From JAHFUI01 sp041485905 (GTDB taxonomy: Bacteria; Acidobacteriota; Vicinamibacteria; Vicinamibacterales; CAVVIG01): DNA of 8,862 nucleotides. Under the pieces are notes generated by a model, which saw nothing but the letters and a program-made list of their open reading frames with translations, was not told the DNA's origin and did not search any database. This document shows, piece after piece, positions 6,828-8,862 of the stretch; position 1 is the first letter of the stretch, and the number at the start of each line of letters is the position of its first letter. The stretch spans positions 1-8,862 of the forward strand of contig JBGPKK010000193.1 in assembly GCA_041485905.1 (NCBI GenBank), given 5' to 3'. Made by a program: the position numbers and the translations under genes.

Positions 6828-7625
6828 GTGATCGCTGACGAACGATTCGACCGCTGGATGCGCGCATTGGAAGCGCGTCACCTCGCCGACCTCACGTTTC
6901 CGGAAGTCTCGCGCGCGCTGCGCGCGTTGTCCTCGGCCTACGTGGAGCGGCGTGCGCGCCTGGATGCCGGCACTGCCCTCGCCGGCGCCGGCAAGCGTGC
7001 GGCCTTCGCGCTCTTCTACGGTCCCCTGCACTACCTGTTGATTCGCGAGATCGTTCGGGCCGTGCCCGGTGCGACGCAACCTGGACCCGGTGAAGCCGGA
7101 CGGCCGGGACGCCCGCGAACTAACGTCCTGCTCGATCTCGGGTGCGGTACGGGAGCCGCAGGCGCGGCGTGGGCGGCCGCCTTCGATGAGCCGCCGGAGA
7201 TCATCGGCATCGATCGGCATCCCTGGGCGATCGCTGAGGCGGGGCTGACGTACCGCGAGCTCGGACTCCACGCGCGGACACGCCGCGGGGACGTCGCGGG
7301 TGCTCAGTTTCCCAAATCGCCGACGGCCATTCTCGCCGCGTTCACCGTGAATGAGCTCGCCGACGCGCCTCGCGAGGCGCTGCTGCGGCGCGTCCTTGAC
7401 CGCGCCGCCGACGGCGATCGCGTGCTGATTATCGAACCGATCGCCGGATTTGTCGCGCCGTGGTGGGACCGCTGGCGCGAGGCGTTCGTGGCGGCCGGCG
7501 GACAGGACGATCAGTGGAGGATCCGCGTCGAGCTGCCGGCGATCGTCGCCAAGCTCGATCGCGCCGCCGGACTGCATCACGAAGAGCTGACCGGCCGGTC
7601 GTTGTGGCTGCCGGGTCAAACCTAG
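6828..7625 (+). CDS. Class I SAM-dependent methyltransferase (Rsm22-like features)
   Basis: A 265-aa soluble protein. An N-terminal helical part (1-75) precedes a Rossmann methyltransferase core: motif I LDLGCGTG (102-109), an acidic residue in IIGIDRHPW (126-133, D129) for the SAM ribose, and a later strand FTVNELADAP (172-181) then RVLIIEPIAGF (198-208). The N-E-L after motif IV and the IEP strand resemble the Rsm22 family, linked to the ribosomal small subunit, but the cysteine metal-binding set of true Rsm22 proteins is not visible, so the substrate is open. The GTG at 6828 is preferred because GGAG lies 9 bases upstream; an in-frame TTG at 6765 would add 21 poorly conserved-looking residues. 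A linker rich in Gly/Pro/Arg (80-97) may be a lineage-specific insertion. It is followed, after a repeat-rich spacer, by a Nudix gene on the same strand. Confidence 0.82.
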   Translation: MIADERFDRWMRALEARHLADLTFPEVSRALRALSSAYVERRARLDAGTALAGAGKRAAFALFYGPLHYLLIREIVRAVPGATQPGPGEAGRPGRPRTNVLLDLGCGTGAAGAAWAAAFDEPPEIIGIDRHPWAIAEAGLTYRELGLHARTRRGDVAGAQFPKSPTAILAAFTVNELADAPREALLRRVLDRAADGDRVLIIEPIAGFVAPWWDRWREAFVAAGGQDDQWRIRVELPAIVAKLDRAAGLHHEELTGRSLWLPGQT

Positions 7626-7694
7626 AGGCTGGAGGCTGGGAACTGGAGGCTGGGGACTCTGTGTTTTTCCAGCCCCCAGGCCCAAGTCTCCAGG
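7625..7694. repeat. GAGGCTGG repeats with complementary C-rich arm
   Basis: GAGGCTGG occurs at 7625-7632, 7632-7639 and 7646-7653, starting on the last base of the methyltransferase stop codon. A C-rich part (CCAGCCCCCAGG at 7669-7680, CTCCAGG at 7688-7694) can pair with it, for example GGCTGG (7648-7653) with CCAGCC (7669-7674) or CTGGGG (7650-7655) with CCCCAG (7674-7679). TTTTT lies in the loop (7664-7668). The element resembles in style, not in sequence, the one at 5056-5126. Confidence 0.5.
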
Positions 7695-7709
7695 CCCCAT
7701 AATGGCGAG

Positions 7710-8594
7710 GTGAGCAAATCTCCGTCCACGTGGTCTGCGGCCGAGCCTGCTCCGGCCTCGACGGTGATTGTGCTGCGCGATGCCGCATCGCCCGAGGTCT
7801 TCATGGTCCGGCGCCACGAGGGTACGGCGTTCATGGCCGGCGCGGACGTCTTTCCCGGCGGGCGCGTGGACGCCGTCGACCGGGAATCGGCCAGCGACCG
7901 CTGGTGCGACGGCTACGCGCAGGCGGCGGCGCAGCTGTGCGATGTGCCGCCGGCGGAAGCCGTTGCGTATCACGTGGCCGCGGTCCGCGAAACCTTCGAA
8001 GAGGCCGGCATCCTGCTCGCGCGCGACCGCGACGGGCAATTCGTCCGGCTTGCGGGCGCCGAGCTGCATCTGCGTTTCACGCGCCATCGCCGCGACGTTC
8101 AGGCCGCGTCCGCGTCGCTCGGCGAAGTGATTGAAGCCGAAGGCCTGCGTGTCGCCCTCGATGCGCTCGTGCCGTACGCTCACTGGCTGACGCCGCCGAT
8201 CGATGTCCGCCGCTTCGATACCCGCTTCTTCATCACTCGCGTGCCGCCCGAGCAGACGCCGGCCCACGACGACACCGAAACGACGCACAGCATGTGGGTG
8301 ACGCCGGCCGAGGCGATCGCCAGATGCCGGCGTGGGGAGATCGTGCTGCCGCCGCCGACGTGGACGACGCTGCGCGAGCTGGAGGCGTTTAGCACTGTGG
8401 ATGAAGCGATGGGCGCGGCCCGGCGACGGCAGATCACGCGGCGCGAGCCGGAGTTTCTCGTCCGCGGCGATCGGAAGCTGCTCGTGCTGCCCGGCGATCC
8501 GCTCAGCTCCGAGCATGCGATCGAGCCGCCGTCGTCGGAGACGCGCTTCGAGTTCGAGGACGGCCGGTGGCTGGCGAGGGGGGTTGACGCATGA
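7710..8594 (+). CDS. Nudix hydrolase with split Nudix box (NUDT19-like)
   Basis: A 294-aa protein of the Nudix superfamily, which cleaves nucleoside diphosphate-linked compounds with a divalent metal. Start of the domain: STVIVLRD (17-24) and FMVRRHEG (31-38). The Nudix box is recognisable but interrupted: FPGGRVDAVD (48-57) and AAVRETFEEAGILLA (90-104) are separated by about 32 residues instead of a few, as in the NUDT19 (coenzyme A/acyl-CoA) group. The metal-binding REXXEE core is intact (R93, E94, E97, E98). The C-terminal half contains TRFFITRVP and a PPPTW segment usual for this group. The GTG at 7710 has a weak ribosome site. Its stop overlaps the next start by four bases (ATGA), so the two genes are probably translated together. 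Substrate is uncertain. Confidence 0.88.
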   Translation: MSKSPSTWSAAEPAPASTVIVLRDAASPEVFMVRRHEGTAFMAGADVFPGGRVDAVDRESASDRWCDGYAQAAAQLCDVPPAEAVAYHVAAVRETFEEAGILLARDRDGQFVRLAGAELHLRFTRHRRDVQAASASLGEVIEAEGLRVALDALVPYAHWLTPPIDVRRFDTRFFITRVPPEQTPAHDDTETTHSMWVTPAEAIARCRRGEIVLPPPTWTTLRELEAFSTVDEAMGAARRRQITRREPEFLVRGDRKLLVLPGDPLSSEHAIEPPSSETRFEFEDGRWLARGVDA

Positions 8595-8862
8595 GGAGAC
8601 TCATTTTTCTCATGACCGTCGCCGGCATGTTGTCGGCGCAGCACGTGATGGCAGCGCCGCCGACGCTGCGCGTCGATTACTTCCACACGGGAAATTCGAC
8701 CGAGGAGCGCTTCAGCCTCGATCGGATCGTCGTCGAACCCCTTGCGTGGCCCGGCAATCCAGCGCGGCCGATCGACGACACCAACCGCGGCAAGTATCTG
8801 TTCGAGGTCGTCGACAACGCGACCGGGAAGACGCTGTTCTCTCGCGGCTTCAGCTCGATCTA
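8591..8862 (+). CDS. Secreted peptidase M64-type protein, N-terminal part (cut by window end)
   Basis: Ninety codons are visible before the window ends. The first about 22 residues form a signal peptide (MRRLIFLMTVAGMLSA, cleavage near VMA-AP). The mature start LRVDYFHTGNSTEERFSLDRIVVEPL, followed by GKYLFEVVDNATGKTLFSRGFSSI, resembles the N-terminal domain that precedes the catalytic domain in IgA-peptidase M64-family proteins of Acidobacteriota and Bacteroidota. The zinc-binding HEXXH motif would lie downstream and cannot be seen. The start overlaps the Nudix stop as ATGA, indicating translational coupling. The protein is expected outside the cytoplasm. Confidence 0.75.
   Translation, partial: MRRLIFLMTVAGMLSAQHVMAAPPTLRVDYFHTGNSTEERFSLDRIVVEPLAWPGNPARPIDDTNRGKYLFEVVDNATGKTLFSRGFSSI

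Noticed and set aside
6819..8516. A 565-codon reverse-strand open frame opposite the methyltransferase and Nudix genes
   Set aside because: The translation is Arg/His/Gly-rich without family motifs, as expected from the antisense of GC-rich coding DNA, while both + strand genes have intact catalytic motifs.

Overview
The window is high-GC, densely packed bacterial DNA, probably from an environmental Gram-negative. It encodes an outer-membrane beta-barrel porin of the BBP2 (OmpL-like) type, a start of a peptidase M64-type secreted protein, and an Amt/P-II pair with a periplasmic Ala/Pro-rich Amt extension. That mix is most like Acidobacteriota (for example Vicinamibacteria). The taxonomic guess is inference from gene style; no rRNA or marker gene is present.

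Left part (about 1-3240): a nitrogen-uptake operon on the + strand. A 60-aa two-helix membrane protein comes first, then the ammonium transporter Amt, a 172-aa TPR protein with a C-terminal membrane anchor, a 45-aa membrane microprotein, and the P-II signal protein GlnK/GlnB. A good sigma-54-type -24/-12 element (63-78) lies in front of the first gene. A GC-rich hairpin region with a short T run follows glnK.

Middle (about 3240-6830): a small ribbon-helix-helix DNA-binding protein, then a 240-bp intergenic region rich in dyads, then the porin. Convergent to the porin is a GAF-AAA+-Fis sigma-54 activator of NifA/NtrC build. The porin's upstream region carries a second sigma-54-like element (3629-3645) preceded, at the distance usual for enhancers, by two copies of CTACATAAATGTTC spaced 31 bp. 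The activator's own upstream region holds a related dyad (CCTAC-N6-GTAGG, also beginning CTACATAA). The simplest reading is a local regulon: the activator regulates itself and the porin, and possibly the amt-glnK operon, under nitrogen limitation. This is inference.

Right part (about 6830-8862): a class I SAM methyltransferase (Rsm22-like features), a Nudix hydrolase with a long insertion inside the Nudix box (NUDT19-like), and, overlapping it by 4 bp, the 5' end of a secreted peptidase M64-type protein cut by the window edge. Two intergenic spacers (5056-5126 and 7625-7694) hold G-rich short repeats with C-rich complementary arms.

No tRNA, rRNA, CRISPR array, transposase or integrase was seen. 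The most interesting material is the Amt/P-II operon with three small or anchored proteins of unknown role, together with its apparent sigma-54/enhancer wiring to a neighbouring porin.
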